From assembly GCA_009797885.1 (NCBI GenBank), contig WNKP01000019.1:1-64000 (forward strand): DNA of 64,000 nt, written 5' to 3'. Position numbers and translations under genes: made by a program. Positions 34,651 to 44,130 of this stretch are shown one piece after another; within the stretch, counting starts at the first letter, position 1, and every line of letters starts with the position of its first letter. The notes under the pieces are model-generated. The model did no database searches. It was not told where the DNA came from and saw nothing but the letters and a program-made list of their open reading frames with translations. Source of the DNA: Flavobacteriaceae bacterium GF1. GTDB lineage: Bacteria > Bacteroidota > Bacteroidia > Flavobacteriales > Flavobacteriaceae.

Positions 34651-37600
34651 TTAAAATTTCACGTTTAGTCCAAGGGCCATAAATCGGGTCAAAGGACTGG
34701 TTGAATTGATGAAACCCCTGGTCAGGGTTTGCGCTTCGTTACTTGTGGCGGTAATACCATCGGAATTATAGCCCCTAAAGTCCGTTATATTAAAAATGTT
34801 GTTTCCTGTGACATACAGTCTAAGGGAATTGATGCCCAAATACTCCGTAATCGAAGGTTGGAAACTATAACCAATTTGGATGCTGCGCAGCCTAAAGTAG
34901 TCGGCATCGTAAACGGAGAGGCTGGACGCCCTGGTAAGTCTACCTGCCGAGGAAAAACTGGAGAAATCGGGTCTTCTAAAGAATCCGTCCGGGTTTCTAT
35001 CGCTAAAATAATTGTCGACATAATACTGGGTAGGGACAAAGAAACCTTCTCCGCTTTCCGCATCGTAGAGCATATTATCGGTTACCTTTCTGCCCTCAAT
35101 ACCCGTAAACTGGGCGTTAAGGTCAAAACCCTTATAATTTAGGCTGATTCCAAAACCATAGGTGAATTCCGGATTGTATTGCCCTAATGTGGTTCTGTCA
35201 TCCGGAGTGATCTGACCGTCCCCATTTACATCCCTAACCACATAATCGCCTACCTCGGTCCCTGCCAAAGGGGTAACGGTCTCGGCATCCAATTGGGCCT
35301 GTGATCGGTACACACCGATGATATCGTACGCATAGAATTCGGCAATACTTTGACCTACCTTGGTCAGAAAACCCATGCCCCCTCTGGTCTCAATAAACTG
35401 GTCCTGGTCACCGTAGAGGGCTAACACTTCATTTTCATTGGTGGTAAGGTTGGCGTTAAATCCAATACGCAATTCCCCAAGCTGAAAGTTGTTTCCCCGG
35501 ATTTCAAATTCAAACCCTCGGTTCTCCAACTCCCCAATGTTTTGCAAAGAGTTTTCAAAACCGGATTGTTGGGGTACGGGAACCTCCAATAAAAGGTCTT
35601 CTGTTTTGGAATTGTAATACTCCGCGGTCAAAAACAGCTTATTGTTCAGGAATCCGAAATCGACCCCTAAATTCAACGCCGTATTGGTTTCCCAGGACAA
35701 ATCCGGATTGGGGGAGGTCCTTATAAACGATCCCGGAGTCAGTTGGTTGTCAATGACATAGTTGTCCGGCTCAACCAATGCAATAGAGGCGAAATCCCCA
35801 ATTTGATTGTTCCCGGTCTGCCCCCAGCTTGCCCTTAATTTGGCAAAGCTGACCAGACCATCCTCTGGAAAGAAGGTTTCATTGCTCAATACCCAGCCCG
35901 CCGATAGGGAGGCAAAATTACCAAACTTGGTATTGGCCCCAAATCTTGAGGAACCGTCCCTTCTAAACGAACCGGACAGGGAGTACCTGCCATCAAAATC
36001 GTATTGCAATCGGCTGAAATACGAAGTTAAGGCCCATTTGCTTCGTTCCGGGACGGAGGATGGATTTGTGGCCCCGGCAATATTACGGAGGTTGTCATCC
36101 GCAAAGTTGTTACTCTCCAATCGCGTTCTAAAAAAGCTCTCTTGTTGGTAACTAAAACCCAATAAGGCATCGAACGTATGTTTACCAAAGGTTTTATTGT
36201 AGGTCAATAGGTTTTCCGTGATATAGTTTTCCCTCCTGTCATTGTTCTCAAAGGCCACGGCCAAATTATTGGCCACCGGGGTCCGATAATTTCCAATGTC
36301 CGAGGGGGCAAAGAATTCACTGAAGATGGTGTTGTAATCCCCGCCAAAAGAGGTCTTGAATCGTAACCCATCATAAAGGTCAATTTCCAGGTAGGTATTT
36401 CCAAAAACTCGAAGGCGGCGCTCGAAGAAGTCGGTCAATTCCGCTTTTGCCACAACATTTTCGGAGATGGGACCATCCCAATTGTCATTATTATCATCAA
36501 TCTGATTGGCAATGGCAAAAGAACCGTCTGCGTTGAAGATAGGATAATAGGGATGCATCAATACGATGGCATAGGCGGGATCCGGTTGTCTGTTTCGACC
36601 CGCATCATGGGACGACCAACCTCGTTCCCCGGTTGGGTTTGAGTTGACCAAGGAGATATTGGACGTAATACCAAAACGCACACGGTCGCTTACTTGTGAG
36701 TTCAATTGAAAATTGGTGGTGTACCGCTTATAATCGGAACTGATGATGATATTTTCCTGATCCAAATACCCAAAGGATACCGAGTAATCCGTTTTTTCCG
36801 TTCCGCCGCTTAAATTCACAAAGTGATTTTGCTGGCGTGCCGTTCGGAATACCGCATCGGTCCAATTGGTATTGGTCAATCCCGGTTGTCCATCCAAATA
36901 GCCCTGTAAAAAGGGTTGGACCCTACTGCGCTTACCTCCGCCATTGGCATCCCTGGTGGCATTGTCATCATCGATACTTCTTCCAGGTCCGCCGGACACA
37001 TAACCAAAATTACGTGCATCAAAATCGAAAAGTGCGGTATCATAGGCATCTGCCAGTTGAAAATTATCAATACGGTCCTGAAATCCGTAATAGGTGTCAT
37101 AGGTCACCTTTAAATCCCCTTGCTTTCCCTTTTTTGTGGTTATCAGGATAACCCCGTTGGATGCCCTAGATCCATAAATTGCAGCAGAGGCCGCATCTTT
37201 AAGGATGTTAATGGATGCGATGTCCTGGTTATTGATGGAACTGAAGGAAGAACCTTCGGAAAGTGGGTTTCCATCAACAACGATCAAGGGATTGGTTCCA
37301 GCGGTCAATGTATTCAATCCACGAATCTGGATCACGGAATTCTCGCCTGGGTTTTTTCCATTCCCAATGATCTGGACCCCCGATACATTACCTGCCAGGG
37401 CCTGTTCAAAATTTGCGGAGGAAAAGGTGTTCAATTTTTCCGTTTCCACTTTTGAAACGGCACCGTTGAATTTTTCTTTGGTCCCCGTTCCATATCCATA
37501 GACAATAACTTCCTGAAGTTGATCTACATTTTCATTTAAGGTTACCCTGAGTTCACTTTGATCCGTAATGGAAACCTCGGTTGTCGTAAATCCCAGATAG

Positions 37601-38094
37601 GAGAACACCAAAATATCACCAGAGGAAACCTCAATGGTAAAATTACCGTCAAAATCGGTGACCACTCCGGTTAGACTGCCCTTTACAAGAACGTTCACCC
37701 CTGGAATGGGAGTCCCCACATCATCGACTACGGTTCCCCTAAGGCTTCGTTTTTGCAAAGATTTCCGAACGGAAATGTTATCACCGGAAATTTTATAGAC
37801 AAGACCTGCCTTATTGCTGATATCATCAAGGATGGTCTTTACGGTTTCATCCTGATAGGATAATGAGAATTTTCGTTCATCGTTCAAGATGTCCTCGGAA
37901 TACCGAAACAAGTATGAGGTCTTATTTTCAATCTGTTTGAATATCCCGTCTATCGTTTCACTTTCCGCTTCCAGGCTTATTTTAATATTTTCAATATGGG
38001 AAGCCTGGGCGCAAAGGGAGATGCTAAAAAGTAGCATTGTTATACAGAACTTATAAATGGCCAGTTGTTGCTTGCCATAATAGGTGGTTTTCAT
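34651..38094 (-). CDS. SusC-type TonB-dependent receptor with STN signalling domain
   Basis: 1147 residues: signal peptide (about 1-32), STN (secretin/TonB N-terminal) domain about 33-105, carboxypeptidase-like regulatory domain about 117-200 (LRGTVVDDVGTPIPGVNVLVKG), plug with 'VIVYGYGTGTKEKFNGAVSKV', then the barrel ending 'TRFMALGLNVKF'. The STN domain is the part that contacts a FecR-type anti-sigma factor. FecR and an ECF sigma lie just upstream, so ligand binding probably induces this operon through trans-envelope signalling. Confidence 0.95.
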   Translation of the reverse strand: MKTTYYGKQQLAIYKFCITMLLFSISLCAQASHIENIKISLEAESETIDGIFKQIENKTSYLFRYSEDILNDERKFSLSYQDETVKTILDDISNKAGLVYKISGDNISVRKSLQKRSLRGTVVDDVGTPIPGVNVLVKGSLTGVVTDFDGNFTIEVSSGDILVFSYLGFTTTEVSITDQSELRVTLNENVDQLQEVIVYGYGTGTKEKFNGAVSKVETEKLNTFSSANFEQALAGNVSGVQIIGNGKNPGENSVIQIRGLNTLTAGTNPLIVVDGNPLSEGSSFSSINNQDIASINILKDAASAAIYGSRASNGVILITTKKGKQGDLKVTYDTYYGFQDRIDNFQLADAYDTALFDFDARNFGYVSGGPGRSIDDDNATRDANGGGKRSRVQPFLQGYLDGQPGLTNTNWTDAVFRTARQQNHFVNLSGGTEKTDYSVSFGYLDQENIIISSDYKRYTTNFQLNSQVSDRVRFGITSNISLVNSNPTGERGWSSHDAGRNRQPDPAYAIVLMHPYYPIFNADGSFAIANQIDDNNDNWDGPISENVVAKAELTDFFERRLRVFGNTYLEIDLYDGLRFKTSFGGDYNTIFSEFFAPSDIGNYRTPVANNLAVAFENNDRRENYITENLLTYNKTFGKHTFDALLGFSYQQESFFRTRLESNNFADDNLRNIAGATNPSSVPERSKWALTSYFSRLQYDFDGRYSLSGSFRRDGSSRFGANTKFGNFASLSAGWVLSNETFFPEDGLVSFAKLRASWGQTGNNQIGDFASIALVEPDNYVIDNQLTPGSFIRTSPNPDLSWETNTALNLGVDFGFLNNKLFLTAEYYNSKTEDLLLEVPVPQQSGFENSLQNIGELENRGFEFEIRGNNFQLGELRIGFNANLTTNENEVLALYGDQDQFIETRGGMGFLTKVGQSIAEFYAYDIIGVYRSQAQLDAETVTPLAGTEVGDYVVRDVNGDGQITPDDRTTLGQYNPEFTYGFGISLNYKGFDLNAQFTGIEGRKVTDNMLYDAESGEGFFVPTQYYVDNYFSDRNPDGFFRRPDFSSFSSAGRLTRASSLSVYDADYFRLRSIQIGYSFQPSITEYLGINSLRLYVTGNNIFNITDFRGYNSDGITATSNEAQTLTRGFINSTSPLTRFMALGLNVKF

Positions 38095-38143
38095 ATGTTT
38101 GTAATTAGAGAGATTTAATCGCTTAAGTAAATTTCTTTGTTCT

Positions 38144-38174
38144 GGGTTGGGACCATTGCACTTGGTCCCGACCC
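38144..38174. promoter_or_regulatory. strong hairpin between FecR and SusC genes
   Basis: GGGTTGGGACCA (38144-38155) pairs with TGGTCCCGACCC (38163-38174) with one G-U pair and a 7-nt loop. It lies in the 96-bp gap before SusC. The T-run (TTCTTTTTT) follows on the plus strand only, so on the coding strand it is more likely a 5'-UTR or intercistronic structure separating FecR from SusC expression than a classical terminator. Confidence 0.5.
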
Positions 38175-38190
38175 TTCTTTTTTGGTTGGG

Positions 38191-39165
38191 CTATTCTATT
38201 TTTTCATAGGGATTGGGTTTTAGTGTTATCTCGTTGGTTTTTTCGTTTTTGCTGTAGGCAAAGTTGGTCATGAAGGCCAGATCGCTTAGGACGGTATCCA
38301 AGGGTTCATTTTTGTAACGCGCGCGTATCCTACTTTTCAATAAAAGGGTATCGGGACAATTGATCTTGACACCGTATTTGCGTTCCACATTTTTGAGTAC
38401 CTGCCCCAACTCCATATTTTCAAATTGCAGTACGTTATTCCGCCAGGCAATGCCCATCCCCGAATCCATTTTTACTTTTTGAAAGGTACCCGATTCCGGG
38501 TCCAATACGGATCGTTCATTTTTAATCAGCTGGATTTTGGCACTGGACCTGGGATGTGATACTTCTACCTTTCCCGTTTGTACGGTTACGCTGGAGGGTT
38601 CATCAGCATAGCAGTACACATCAAAAGAGGTCCCCAGCACCTTAACGTTAAGTTTTCCGGTTTCAATGATAAAAGGTTTTGAGGGGTCCCTGACCACATC
38701 AAAAAAGGCATTGCCCACCAGTTGCAATCTTCTGGATTCAGGTGAAAAATCCTTTGGATATGAAATTGAGGAGCCGTGGTTTATCCATACCTTGGAACCA
38801 TCGGGCAGTACCACCTGTTCTATCGTTTTTCCGGAGGCCACTTCAATCGTAATGATCGTGTCCCTGTTCCTTAAATAAAGAAAAAGCGACAGCCCAATTA
38901 AAATCAGCACACTTGCCGCAATTCGATACCCTTGAAATGCCCTTTTTCGCTTTTGGGGCAACCCAAGCTCTTCCAACAACCGTTTTTTGGCGTGTTGTAT
39001 CTCATCGGGGCCGGTCTTAAAATCTTTGGAAGCACCCCAATCCGCATTAAAAATGCGGTCCAATTCGGCATCCTTGTTGTCAATGGCCTTGATCAGTTCT
39101 TGCTTATCCTTACTAGTGGCTTTGCCACTTTGGTATCGTCTCCAAATTTCCTTTATGGATGCCAT
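38191..39165 (-). CDS. FecR-family anti-sigma factor
   Basis: 324 residues. Cytoplasmic N-terminal segment (about 1-80) that binds sigma, one membrane helix (about 84-102, 'ASVLILIGLSLFLYL'), a periplasmic FecR domain ('VVLPDGSKVWINHGSSISYPKDF') and a C-terminal DUF4974 ('FENMELGQVLKNVERKYGVKI'). It would hold the neighbouring ECF factor until the STN domain of the SusC receptor signals ligand capture. Confidence 0.95.
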   Translation of the reverse strand: MASIKEIWRRYQSGKATSKDKQELIKAIDNKDAELDRIFNADWGASKDFKTGPDEIQHAKKRLLEELGLPQKRKRAFQGYRIAASVLILIGLSLFLYLRNRDTIITIEVASGKTIEQVVLPDGSKVWINHGSSISYPKDFSPESRRLQLVGNAFFDVVRDPSKPFIIETGKLNVKVLGTSFDVYCYADEPSSVTVQTGKVEVSHPRSSAKIQLIKNERSVLDPESGTFQKVKMDSGMGIAWRNNVLQFENMELGQVLKNVERKYGVKINCPDTLLLKSRIRARYKNEPLDTVLSDLAFMTNFAYSKNEKTNEITLKPNPYEKIE

Positions 39166-39262
39166 AGGTAATTATATCTTGTATTGGGTATAGCCTTAAA
39201 AACCAGGGAGCACCCTAAAAAAGGGTATTAACATAATGTTAAGAAAATGTTTTATAAGGGCA

Positions 39263-39814
39263 TCAGAACAATGGGAACAACAGGAGCCAGGCAAAATCCT
39301 TCAAATCCTTTCGTAGGGCCGTTAAGGCCTTATTCATGTAGTTTTCAACGGTTTTGGGAGAGATATCCAATTCCAGGGCCACTTCTTTGGTGGACATTCC
39401 CTGCTGGCGTTTTAACGTAAAAACGGCCTTGGGCTGTGGGGGTAGTTTATTTACGGAAGATTGTATCCTTTTTTCGTAGTACCGTAGATCGATAAAATCC
39501 CCTGGTGCCAGGGACGGATCCTGTATATCGGCATTATTGGCATCAATTTCGTCACTAAGTTGTTTTCTTAAGGCTTTTAGCGCGTAATTTTTGGCAATGG
39601 TAAGGACATAGGCATCAAAGGACCTGGTAAGGTCAATGGCCTCCCTTTTGTTCCATAAGGTGATAAACGTCTCTTGAATGACGTCATCGACGCCAGCCCC
39701 TAAATTTTTTGAACGCAAAAAAGCCTTGATTTTTGGTTGATAAAGCTCGAAGAGCTTACTAAAAGCCCGAACATTTGAGTTTTTCAATCCAATTACCAAT
39801 AGCTTTGTATTCAT
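39263..39814 (-). CDS. FecI-type ECF sigma factor
   Basis: 183 residues of the Bacteroidota RpoE/FecI subfamily. Region 2 includes 'DDVIQETFITLWNKREAI' and 'DAYVLTIAKNYALKALRKQ'; region 4 includes 'MSTKEVALELDISPKTVENYMNKALTALRKDL'. It is the first gene of the sigma - anti-sigma - SusC - SusD - GDPD set and presumably directs transcription from a promoter before SusC. Confidence 0.95.
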   Translation of the reverse strand: MNTKLLVIGLKNSNVRAFSKLFELYQPKIKAFLRSKNLGAGVDDVIQETFITLWNKREAIDLTRSFDAYVLTIAKNYALKALRKQLSDEIDANNADIQDPSLAPGDFIDLRYYEKRIQSSVNKLPPQPKAVFTLKRQQGMSTKEVALELDISPKTVENYMNKALTALRKDLKDFAWLLLFPLF

Positions 39815-39919
39815 TGTAAGAAGCGTAGTGCCAAGTAATTATTCGGAATGAAAATTAATAAAAAAGGGCATTGGCGCTTCGCCCATAAAAAAACATAACT
39901 TTTAATTAATCCATTTGCG

Positions 39920-39933
39920 GGTTATGCATAACC
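39920..39933. promoter_or_regulatory. palindrome upstream of the ECF sigma gene
   Basis: GGTTATGCATAACC is a perfect 14-bp palindrome flanked by further matching arms (CCATTT at 39911-39916, AAATGG at 39934-39939). It lies about 105-125 bp before the sigma-factor start and after the LacI operon terminator. It could be an operator for the sigma gene; no regulator can be named. Confidence 0.4.
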
Positions 39934-40029
39934 AAATGGCTCATTGGGCGCAAACCGAAGAAAAGGGGTTCCGGTCAAATTAAGTATTGCTGAATTCTAC
40001 AAATACGGGTGTATCCGAGTTGTAAAAAA

Positions 40030-40056
40030 AAGCCCATCAGTGCAGAAGGACGGCTT
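40030..40056 (-). terminator. probable terminator of the xylose/LacI operon
   Basis: AAGCC...GGCTT arms (40030-40034 and 40052-40056) followed on the minus strand by eight T residues, directly after the LacI stop codon. The stem is short but the T-run is strong. Confidence 0.5.
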
Positions 40057-40058
40057 GC

Positions 40059-41084
40059 CTATTCCAGCTTTAAGGTGGAATCGCGGACCACAAGGCTTGT
40101 TCGTATGGTTTTGGTCTCAAATGGGTCGTTGGAGTCTTTATGTTCTATTCGATCGATCAATATCTTGGCTACCGTTTCTCCAATATATCGGCCATGTTGA
40201 CTCACCATGGTTATGGCGGGCGTAACGTATTTGGAAAGTTCGCCATTGGTAAATCCTATGATGGAGATGTCATTGGGCACATGGTATCCCCTGGATTTTA
40301 CAATGCTCATCACCTTGACTGCCGTAATTTCATCAAGGGCCATAATACCATCGATTTTTTTATAGTTCAGTAAAAGGGACAATGTCAATTCCAGATCTTC
40401 CGAGGAATCCGTGGCCTCCACCAGTTTGTCATCAAAAGGGATATTGTTCTCGGCCAATGCTTTTTTGTATCCCTCGATCCGCAACCTGCTTATAACGGAA
40501 TCCACAATAGGGGTGACGATCGCAATGGTACTGCAACCCGTTTGGATAAAAAATTTCGTCGCCTTATAGCCCGCTTCAAAATCATCCACGATGACCTTGT
40601 CGCAAGCAATTAAATTGGTGACCCGATCAAACATGACCAGGGGAATTTGATTTTCTGATAATTCCCTCAAATGTTCGGCGTGGTGGGGCAATTCATTCTC
40701 TTCGGCCGCAGAGGAAATGATCACACCGTCCACGGAACCATTGCTCAATAGCTCCAACGTTTTGGTTTCCTTTTCCAAAGATTGGTTGGTAATACAAGTG
40801 ATGATGCTATATCCTTTCTCATCGGTTACTTTTTCAATGCCGTATATGACCTGGACAAAAAAATAATTGAGAATATTCGGGATGACCACCCCAATGGTTT
40901 TTGTATTTCTATTGATAAGGTTCAGCGCAACTTTATTGGGTCTGTAGTGATGTGCCTTGGCATATTCCCGAATTTCACCTTTGAGCTTTTCACTTATTTC
41001 ATAACTGTCGTTGATCGCTTTTGAAACCGTGGATACGGAAACCTTAAAATGTTTTGCGATGTCTTTAAGTGTAAGCTTGGACAT
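40059..41084 (-). CDS. LacI-family transcriptional regulator
   Basis: 341 residues. The N-terminal HTH and hinge 'LTLKDIAKHFKVSVSTVSKAINDSYEISEKLK' are followed by a periplasmic-binding-like sugar domain ('TIGVVIPNILNYFFVQVIYGIEK', 'DGIMALDEITAVKVMSIVKSRG'). It is the last gene of a run containing GH26, PhyH and Gfo/Idh genes, 18 bp after the latter. It probably senses a xylose-derived sugar and controls the neighbouring hydrolase and xylose genes. A candidate operator lies upstream of susC at 58061-58101. Confidence 0.95.
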   Translation of the reverse strand: MSKLTLKDIAKHFKVSVSTVSKAINDSYEISEKLKGEIREYAKAHHYRPNKVALNLINRNTKTIGVVIPNILNYFFVQVIYGIEKVTDEKGYSIITCITNQSLEKETKTLELLSNGSVDGVIISSAAEENELPHHAEHLRELSENQIPLVMFDRVTNLIACDKVIVDDFEAGYKATKFFIQTGCSTIAIVTPIVDSVISRLRIEGYKKALAENNIPFDDKLVEATDSSEDLELTLSLLLNYKKIDGIMALDEITAVKVMSIVKSRGYHVPNDISIIGFTNGELSKYVTPAITMVSQHGRYIGETVAKILIDRIEHKDSNDPFETKTIRTSLVVRDSTLKLE

Positions 41085-41102
41085 AATGGATATAAATGGG
41101 TT

Positions 41103-42086
41103 CTAAACCTCGAACGGGAATGTAATCCCCGAATTTAACCGAATCCGATCGACTATCCCGATGAGGCCGAGGGAATTTTGATGGCTCCATTTTGCGCTTT
41201 CCAGCTTTTTGTTCCGTATACATTCATGGACTTCCGCTACCTCATGGGTAAATCCCTTGCCCTTTGTAGGGAACTCATGGAATTGGCCGGTACCCTTGGT
41301 TACCAGCTTAAACCCCTGTGTTTCATGCCAAATGGGTGCGATATAGATTTCGCCTTTTTCACCACATATTTTTGCCTTCATATCCGTATTGTTGGCAAAG
41401 CCACTATATAAAACCGACTGTGCATTTTCATATTGAAACAGCATCGAGGTCTGAATTTCCGCCCCGTTGCCATGGAACTGGGATCTTGCCAATATCTCCC
41501 GTGGTTTTCCGAGCAGGAAATAGCTCAAAAAAACAGGATACACACCCATGTCCAAAAGGGAGCCTCCCGCCAGGTCTAAATTCAATAATCGGGATTGTGG
41601 GTCGTCGTCCAATTTATAGAAGGTGAATTCGGCATTAATGTACCGTAGCTTCCCTATTATTCCTTCGGAAACGAGTTCTTTGATCTTCATGATGGACGGG
41701 TTGAACCGACTCCAAAAGGCTTCCATAAAGAAGACCTTGTTCCTTTGGGAAGCGTCCACCATTTGCCTGGCCTCAGTGGTATTGATGGCAATTGGCTTTT
41801 CACATAACACGTGCTTTTTATGGTTCATAGCCGCAATGCTAAACTGACAATGGGTATGGTGTAGCGTGGCAACATACACCACATCCACATTGGCATCGTT
41901 GAATAGTTCTTGGTATGAGCCATAGGCTTGGGGATTGCCAAATTCCCGGGCAAAGCTTTTTGCCCTTTCCCTATTGGTGGATGCAACGGCCACCAATTCT
42001 GCGTCGTGAACAAGTCTTAAATCCTCGGCAAACAACTTTGCGATTTTGCCCAGGCCAACAATGCCCCATTTTATTTTTCTGTCCAT
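41103..42086 (-). CDS. Gfo/Idh/MocA-family sugar oxidoreductase
   Basis: 327 residues. Rossmann motif 'KWGIVGLGKIAKLFAEDL', the signature 'KHVLCEKPIAINTTEARQMV' with the catalytic Lys of EKP, and a C-terminal alpha/beta domain. It is an NAD(P)-dependent dehydrogenase acting on sugars or cyclitols. The context with xylose genes makes a pentose-related substrate (xylose dehydrogenase type) possible but unproven. It is 17 bp from PhyH. Confidence 0.9.
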   Translation of the reverse strand: MDRKIKWGIVGLGKIAKLFAEDLRLVHDAELVAVASTNRERAKSFAREFGNPQAYGSYQELFNDANVDVVYVATLHHTHCQFSIAAMNHKKHVLCEKPIAINTTEARQMVDASQRNKVFFMEAFWSRFNPSIMKIKELVSEGIIGKLRYINAEFTFYKLDDDPQSRLLNLDLAGGSLLDMGVYPVFLSYFLLGKPREILARSQFHGNGAEIQTSMLFQYENAQSVLYSGFANNTDMKAKICGEKGEIYIAPIWHETQGFKLVTKGTGQFHEFPTKGKGFTHEVAEVHECIRNKKLESAKWSHQNSLGLIGIVDRIRLNSGITFPFEV

Positions 42087-42103
42087 GTTTTGAATCCACC
42101 TAT

Positions 42104-42805
42104 TTATTCCCGTTCCTCGATGATTTCCGAGGTTGAAAAACGATACCTCATATTTCGGTATACACAGATATCGGTAATCGTTTCGGGGGTACCCATGGGT
42201 ACTGCCCTAAAATTAGTGGAAATTCTATCTTTTTTCACGGGCATTACGCCATGAAAACAATGCCCATGCAAGAAAATAACGGTTCCCTTCTTGGGTTGAA
42301 GGACCAATTGTCCGTCCAGAGCTTCGTGAGGGTCGCCCACAGGAAGTACTCCTGCTTTATGTGTTTTGGGCATAATCACGATTTCGCCTCCGGTCTCGTT
42401 GGTGATATCCTGGGTATACACCAAACGATTGAGGTTGTATTTAAAGGGGTCTTCCGGCGGACAATCCTGGTGCCATGCCTGACCTTTGCTTCCCGCTTTT
42501 GAAAACATCATCATACAGTAAAGGTTGTTCCATCCATTTTTAAGGATGGCATCCGTAATTTGATTAAAAACGATATCCTTATCTATGCCATCAAAACCGC
42601 CTGTACCATCCCGATAAGGAAACCAGGGAATGACCTCTACCGAGGATTTCGAGATAAACTCCTCCGTATGTTCCCAACTGGGGTCCGTCCCGTAATGGAA
42701 CGCTATTTTTTCATGGTAGGCATCCATTAAAGCATCGTCAAAAAACTTTTCAAAGATGACATACCCCTGGTCCCAAAAGGTGTCATGGATTTTTTTAAGG
42801 TCCAT
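42104..42805 (-). CDS. phytanoyl-CoA dioxygenase (PhyH)-family oxygenase
   Basis: A 233-residue Fe(II)/2-oxoglutarate oxygenase. Metal ligands are visible as His112-x-Asp114 (AWHQDCPPED) and a distal His185 (GHCFHGVMPV). An Arg that could bind 2-oxoglutarate lies in 'DRISTNFRAVPMG'. Its substrate is unknown. Members of the family often sit in carbohydrate loci of Bacteroidota, and here it lies between a hydrolase and an oxidoreductase, which suggests modification of a decorated sugar (for example O-demethylation), an inference only. Confidence 0.88.
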   Translation of the reverse strand: MDLKKIHDTFWDQGYVIFEKFFDDALMDAYHEKIAFHYGTDPSWEHTEEFISKSSVEVIPWFPYRDGTGGFDGIDKDIVFNQITDAILKNGWNNLYCMMMFSKAGSKGQAWHQDCPPEDPFKYNLNRLVYTQDITNETGGEIVIMPKTHKAGVLPVGDPHEALDGQLVLQPKKGTVIFLHGHCFHGVMPVKKDRISTNFRAVPMGTPETITDICVYRNMRYRFSTSEIIEERE

Positions 42806-42815
42806 TTTTTCGGTT

Positions 42816-43943
42816 TTAGTGATTGTTGTAAAGGCGGTCGTATAAATCCTCCGAAGACAGGATAAATGGTGCTTTTGACGTCCGTTCGATCCACCGTTTG
42901 CTGATGGAATCGTTTATATGCAAGCGGGCATCTATCCCTTTAAAAGTGGGGTTTTCCACCCACATGGGATGGGAATCCCAATGGCAATTGATATAGTGTA
43001 CGGCTTTGACCACATCGGCATTTTCCGCAATGGCATTGAAGAAGGGCAAGAACCATTTTTGCCAGGCTTCCTCCGCCTGTTCCGGATTGCCCAATTGGGT
43101 CTCTTTGGTCAATCCGTACAATTTGCCCCCATAATCCGAAATGGTAGGGGTGGCTTCCGCAATAAAAACGGGCTTTCCCTTTTTCCGGGCAAACTCAAAC
43201 ATCTCAATTTCCTTCCAACGGTTAAAAAAGGACACTCCGCACCAATCCACATAATCGTCACCGGGGTACCAACCTTCCAAATGTTCCTGGCCCGAAATGA
43301 ATCCCGTGGATTGCCAAACATAGGCGGTATTGGTAACCCCTTTGGCACGCAATCGGTCCACTATCCTTTTATAGGCAACAATGGTGGTTTCCCGGTCATA
43401 ATGATTCCAGGGATCCCCATCAAATTCATAGGCTATCCGCAAAAAAACGGGACGCTTTCCCAAGGATAATAAAAAATCCCCGAGCCTATCGATATAGGCA
43501 TCATGTGTACCATCGGCCACTTTCTCCTCATTATTGACAAACTGGAGTCCTATGGCCATGGCCATATTTGAATAATCCGGATCCTCATGTTGTAAGGTGG
43601 CATTGTAATCGCTGTCCCCCCAATCATGGGTATCAAATAGTCCGTCCAGTCCCTCCTGAACACGTCCAAAGGAGTTTCCTCCGGGATTGATATTGGTGTA
43701 CGTGGTCCATCCGGCGGGTTTGGTGAAATGATCAAGATAGCCGTCATTGTAGTTTTCAAGACCTCCAACAGCTTCCAATTCCTGCCCCACGAATAGCAGT
43801 ACCCCTTCTTTGGGTTCAAATTTCGCCAGTTGCCTTTGTACGTTTTCTTCTTCCGTAGGGATGGTATCGCTTTTTTCCTGTTTCCTTTCCGTACAGGAAA
43901 GTAAAAGGGCAAGACCAAAAAAAATGAATCCTTGTTTTTTCAT
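42816..43943 (-). CDS. GH26-type glycoside hydrolase lipoprotein, candidate beta-1,3-xylanase
   Basis: 375 residues with lipobox LALLLSC (Cys17). A clan GH-A TIM barrel: acid/base Glu173 in 'RPVFLRIAYEFDGDPWNHY' and nucleophile Glu263 in 'KPVFIAEATP'. Other features ('LLFVGQELEAVGGLENYNDGYLDHF', 'GVTNTAYVWQSTGF', 'WYPGDDYVDW') recall, from memory, GH26 beta-1,3-xylanases of marine bacteria more than beta-mannanases. Co-location with a GH43 xylosidase and xylA/xylB fits a xylan substrate. It is surface- or periplasm-anchored. A beta-mannanase remains possible. Confidence 0.75.
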   Translation of the reverse strand: MKKQGFIFFGLALLLSCTERKQEKSDTIPTEEENVQRQLAKFEPKEGVLLFVGQELEAVGGLENYNDGYLDHFTKPAGWTTYTNINPGGNSFGRVQEGLDGLFDTHDWGDSDYNATLQHEDPDYSNMAMAIGLQFVNNEEKVADGTHDAYIDRLGDFLLSLGKRPVFLRIAYEFDGDPWNHYDRETTIVAYKRIVDRLRAKGVTNTAYVWQSTGFISGQEHLEGWYPGDDYVDWCGVSFFNRWKEIEMFEFARKKGKPVFIAEATPTISDYGGKLYGLTKETQLGNPEQAEEAWQKWFLPFFNAIAENADVVKAVHYINCHWDSHPMWVENPTFKGIDARLHINDSISKRWIERTSKAPFILSSEDLYDRLYNNH

Positions 43944-44009
43944 GATGGCTACTTTTTAGTTTTTTGATTCCACGTGTGTTCCATTATTTAAGTTTTGTCA
44001 GCAAAAGCA

Positions 44010-44031
44010 TCTCGACTCCGCTCGATGTGAC
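44010..44031. repeat. single arm of dispersed repeat TCTCGACTnCGCTCGA
   Basis: TCTCGACTCCGCTCGATGTGAC is a close variant of the repeat arms at 16760-16816. Here it stands as a single copy in the gap upstream of the GH26 gene. Confidence 0.5.
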
Positions 44032-44130
44032 AGGAAAATCAATTACTGACACAATCAAGGATATGCATTTAGCTTTCTTTTAGTAGGATGAAACCCAGGA
44101 TGACCCCATACGAACGAAATGGTTTTCCCT

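Noticed and set aside
34651-39814. Polysaccharide utilisation locus
   Set aside because: No glycoside hydrolase, lyase or esterase is present; the only enzymes are phosphodiesterases, so a glycan substrate is not supported.
42816-43943. Beta-mannanase
   Set aside because: GH26 includes mannanases, but the motifs and the xylose gene context fit xylanase better. The assignment is kept open at moderate confidence.
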